From Bacteroidetes bacterium UBA1312 (GTDB taxonomy: Bacteria; Bacteroidota; Bacteroidia; Chitinophagales; Chitinophagaceae), in assembly GCA_002307135.1 (NCBI GenBank), contig DBTQ01000012.1, forward strand, positions 7,417-71,416: a DNA stretch of 64,000 bases. The letters run 5' to 3'. The notes beneath the pieces are model-generated. The model saw only the letters and a program-made list of their open reading frames with translations, did not search any database and was not told the DNA's origin. This document shows positions 61,216 to 64,000 of this stretch, one piece after another. Positions within the stretch are counted from its first letter, which is position 1. Each line of letters begins with the position of its first letter. The position numbers and the translations under genes are program-made.

Positions 61216-64000
61216 ATGAAAAAAATCAACACTGCAATACGCAGAATAACTTTCTGCGCACTTGGGTTTGTTCTGTTATCTACCATAACAGCCAAGGCAC
61301 AAATTATTAGCACAATTGCTGGTACAGGTACTTCTGGGCATACGGGTGATGGCTCTGCTGCAGTTGCCGCTACATTGAACTACCCATCAGGTGTAGCGTT
61401 TGACGGTTCTGGTAATATGTATATTGCTGAATTTTCCGGAAATTATATCCGTAAAGTAAATACGTCTGGAGTCATTACTACTTTTGCTGGTACGGGTTCT
61501 GCTGGTAGTACAGGTGATGGCTCTGCCGCTACCTCTGCAACGTTAAATAATCCTAGTGGCATTGCCGTTGATGGTTCCGGAAATTTATACATAGCAGAAG
61601 CTACTGGTAACCGTATCCGTAAAATAACAGCCTCAACTGGTGTCATCAGTACTATAGCTGGTACAGGTACAGGAAGTAGTACAGGCGATGGCTCTGCCGC
61701 TACTTCAGCCACATTGAATTTTCCTACAGATCTGGCATTCGACGGATCTGGCAATTTATATATATCAGAAAATGGCGGTAATCGTATCCGTAAAATAACG
61801 ACCTCAACAGGTGTGATCAGTACTATTGCAGGTACAGGTACCGCAAGTAGTACAGGCGATGGCTCTGCAGCGACTTCAGCAACATTGAATAACCCTGCAG
61901 GAATTGTATTTGATGCTTCCGGTAATTTATATATTGCAGAAAACGCCGGCCACAAAATTCGTAAAATAACAGCCTCAACCGGTGTTATCAGCACTATTGC
62001 AGGTACAGGTACGGCTTCTTCAACAGGTGATGGTGGTGCAGCTACTTCAGCCACCGTAAAATATCCACGTGGTTTGGCTATTGATGCATCTTCCAACTTG
62101 TATTTCAGTGAAGAAAACGGGTACCGAATCAGAGTAATCAATACAAGTGGTAATGTTGCCGCATTTGCAGGTACCGGAACTTATGGATATTCCGGTGATG
62201 GTTCTGCCGCACCTAGTGCTACTTTTAAGACTCCTTATGGTATCGCATTTAATTCGGGTAATCTGTTTATTGCCGATCTCAACTCTTATGTAATTCGTAA
62301 AGTTTGTAATGCACCTAGTCCAACCGTTTCGTCAACAATTTCTTATTGTCAAGGAGTAACAGCAGTACCACTGACCGCTACAGGTACCAATCTGCTTTGG
62401 TACACCTCTGCAACTGGTGGAATAGGCAGTACAATTGCTCCAACACCTAGTACATCAACAGTCGGCACAACTGTATATTATGTAACTCAAACACCTACAA
62501 CATTTGGATGTGAAAGTCCACGCATCAGTATCTCTGTAGTAATCAATACAACTCCTACTGCTCCAACAATAGTAACACCGGTTACTTATTGTTCGGGTGT
62601 TACTGCTTCTGCTCTTACAGCTACTAAGGTTACAACAACCGATACTTTGTATTGGTACACAGTCGCTACCGGAGGAACTGGAACCAAAACTGCACCAACT
62701 CCCAGCACAGCATCTGCAGGTACTACACCTTATTATGTAAGTGAAATATCAACTTTAGGTTGTGAAGGACCACGTGCTAATATTAATGTGGTAGTCAATG
62801 CAACTCCTACTACACCTACGGTAACTACACCTGTTACTTACTGTTCAGGTGTTACCGCCTCTGCGCTAACGGCGACTTTGGTCAATCCTACAGACACATT
62901 ACGTTGGTACACAGTAGCTACAGGTGGAACTGGTAGTACAACTGCACCAGTCCCTAGTACAGCATCTGCAGGTACTACTTCTTATTATGTAAGTGAAAAA
63001 TCGACACTAGGTTGCGAAGGCGCACGTTCTGCTATTAGTGTTGTTGTTAATGCAACACCTGCTGCACCAACGGTAACAACCACTTTAAATTATTGCCAAG
63101 GAGTTACTGCTTCAGCCCTTACCGCCACTAAAATTACAGGTACAGATACTTTGTATTGGTACACCGTAGCTACAGGCGGAATAGGAAGTACAATAGCCCC
63201 TACACCCAGTACTGCGACAGTAGGAACAGTATCATATTATGTAAGTGAAAAATCGACATTAGGTTGTGAAGGACCTCGTGCAACCATTTCTGTAAATACA
63301 AAAGCTATTCCGGCGGCACCCACAGTAATTACCCCGGTAAATTATTGTCAGGGAGCTACTGCTGTTGCACTTACAGCAACTAAAGGCGCAGCATCTGATA
63401 CTTTATATTGGTATAATTCAGCTATTGGTGGTAGTGGTACAGTTACAGCGCCGACTCCAAGTACTGCTACATTGGGTAGTACCAACTATTATGTAAGCGA
63501 ACGAAGTAGCTTCAGTTGTGAGGGCAGCCGTGCCCCAATTACTGTCAATATAAATGCAATTCCAGCTGCTCCTACAACAACAGCTACAGTTAACTATTGT
63601 ATAGGTGCAACAGCTACAGTACTTACCGCCACACCAGTTACCGCTACAGATACTTTGTATTGGTACACCGTGGCTACCGGAGGTACAGGAAGTACAACTG
63701 CTCCAACGCCAAGTACTGCTACTGTGGGTACTACATCTTATTATGTAAGTGAAAGAAGTGTTTTCGGTTGTGAAGGGTCTCGTGCAGCAATTACCGTAAA
63801 TATTAATCCTTTGGCTACAGCTCCAACTGTGGTTTCTCCAATAGCATATTGTCAGGGTAAATCTGCTAGCGCACTTACTGCTACTAAAATTGCATCTTCT
63901 GATACCTTGTATTGGTACACTGTTGCTACAGGCGGAACCGGAACGACAACAGCACCAACTCCTAGTACAATAACAGTTGGTGCTACTTCTTACTATGTGA
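61216..64000 (+). CDS. Giant exported NHL-repeat and Ig-like repeat protein (3' end outside window)
   Basis: At least 928 codons with no stop; the frame is open at the window edge. Signal peptide MKKINTAIRRITFCALGFVL to about residue 31 (ending AKAQ). Six NHL-type repeats of 56-57 codons follow, each with TIAGTGT, GDGSAAT and a GNLYIAExxGNRIRKI strand, likely a six-bladed propeller (about 32-360). Then Ig-like domains of the CHU_C-associated type begin, each with YCxG, LYWYTVATGG, APTPSTA and YYVSExSxxGCEG. The seventh is cut by the edge. A T9SS sorting domain is expected downstream by analogy only. Confidence 0.88.
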   Translation, partial: MKKINTAIRRITFCALGFVLLSTITAKAQIISTIAGTGTSGHTGDGSAAVAATLNYPSGVAFDGSGNMYIAEFSGNYIRKVNTSGVITTFAGTGSAGSTGDGSAATSATLNNPSGIAVDGSGNLYIAEATGNRIRKITASTGVISTIAGTGTGSSTGDGSAATSATLNFPTDLAFDGSGNLYISENGGNRIRKITTSTGVISTIAGTGTASSTGDGSAATSATLNNPAGIVFDASGNLYIAENAGHKIRKITASTGVISTIAGTGTASSTGDGGAATSATVKYPRGLAIDASSNLYFSEENGYRIRVINTSGNVAAFAGTGTYGYSGDGSAAPSATFKTPYGIAFNSGNLFIADLNSYVIRKVCNAPSPTVSSTISYCQGVTAVPLTATGTNLLWYTSATGGIGSTIAPTPSTSTVGTTVYYVTQTPTTFGCESPRISISVVINTTPTAPTIVTPVTYCSGVTASALTATKVTTTDTLYWYTVATGGTGTKTAPTPSTASAGTTPYYVSEISTLGCEGPRANINVVVNATPTTPTVTTPVTYCSGVTASALTATLVNPTDTLRWYTVATGGTGSTTAPVPSTASAGTTSYYVSEKSTLGCEGARSAISVVVNATPAAPTVTTTLNYCQGVTASALTATKITGTDTLYWYTVATGGIGSTIAPTPSTATVGTVSYYVSEKSTLGCEGPRATISVNTKAIPAAPTVITPVNYCQGATAVALTATKGAASDTLYWYNSAIGGSGTVTAPTPSTATLGSTNYYVSERSSFSCEGSRAPITVNINAIPAAPTTTATVNYCIGATATVLTATPVTATDTLYWYTVATGGTGSTTAPTPSTATVGTTSYYVSERSVFGCEGSRAAITVNINPLATAPTVVSPIAYCQGKSASALTATKIASSDTLYWYTVATGGTGTTTAPTPSTITVGATSYYV
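61345..62199 (+). repeat. Six in-frame NHL-type repeats, 168-171 bp each
   Basis: The anchor GGYGAT of the GDGSAA motif recurs at 61345, 61513, 61684, 61855, 62026 and 62194, spacings of 168, 171, 171, 171 and 168 bp. Nucleotide similarity between units is high. Confidence 0.9.
62347..64000 (+). repeat. Ig-like repeat array with a 252-bp period
   Basis: The cysteine codon of the YCxG motif recurs at 62347, 62590, 62842, 63094, 63346, 63598 and 63850: one step of 243 bp, then five steps of exactly 252 bp (84 codons). The array continues beyond the window. Confidence 0.93.

Noticed and set aside
61443..62141. Long minus-strand open frame of 232 codons with repetitive Pro/Val sequence
   Set aside because: It mirrors the NHL repeats of the plus-strand gene; its regularity comes from the repeat structure and it has no start context or family features. 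Similar antisense frames over both SBBP genes and the S74-domain gene were dropped for the same reason.
61345..64000. Regularly spaced repeats that might suggest a CRISPR array
   Set aside because: Periods are 168-252 bp, all in one reading frame and protein-coding. There are no short repeats with unique spacers.

Overview
The window is about 64 kb of AT-rich chromosomal DNA from a Bacteroidota bacterium, most likely the Chitinophagales/Chitinophagaceae side of the phylum. Support comes from Type IX secretion (T9SS) C-terminal sorting domains on several large surface proteins, a gldC gliding gene, a nuo operon with separate nuoC and nuoD and a short NuoG, ferredoxin-like and fatty-acid genes of Bacteroidota type, and many promoters with the Bacteroidota -7 box TAnnTTTG, often just ahead of the start codon. 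No plasmid, phage, IS element, rRNA or CRISPR array is visible. Species cannot be named from the sequence.

Layout. 0.3-2.4 kb: feoB (iron uptake), divergent from the nuo cluster. 2.6-17.6 kb: a complete 14-subunit complex I operon (nuoA-N) interrupted between nuoE and nuoF by three small accessory genes (AlkD-like DNA repair, VOC-fold, SRPBCC-fold). 17.6-20.6 kb: a flavin/2Fe-2S reductase, fabG and a fabH-type synthase. 20.7-26.1 kb (minus strand): a BlaI/BlaR1-type sensor pair, tRNA-Arg(CCT), then pabA/trpG - cvpA - yqeY - gldC - rluA, and a NadR-like kinase. 26.2-31.1 kb: two paralogous SBBP-repeat T9SS proteins and a MoxR ATPase. The second SBBP gene lies between two 120-bp direct repeats that carry the moxR promoter and first 14 codons. 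31.2-38.3 kb: RNA methyltransferase, DUF2971 protein, aminotransferase, haem A synthase, two thioredoxin-fold proteins and a Cys/Met-metabolism PLP enzyme. 38.4-43.6 kb: two paralogous two-gene secreted-protein cassettes flanking an MtfA-like peptidase. 43.8-46.4 kb: gltX, purS, rsmI. 46.6-56.9 kb: two giant T9SS proteins. 57.1-60.8 kb: rpsF-rpsR-rplI, an L,D-transpeptidase, rbfA and a LolE-like permease. 60.96 kb: tRNA-Leu(GAG). 61.2 kb to the edge: a giant NHL/Ig-repeat protein cut by the window end.

The genes fit an aerobic, surface-active bacterium: complex I and haem A synthase supply respiration, housekeeping translation and lipid genes fill the gaps, and about 18 kb is spent on repeat-rich exported proteins. 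Items most worth a second look are the 120-bp direct repeats around an SBBP gene, the duplicated two-gene secreted cassette, the three-gene insert in the nuo operon, the near-leaderless promoters, and the exact 252-bp repeat ladder at the right edge.
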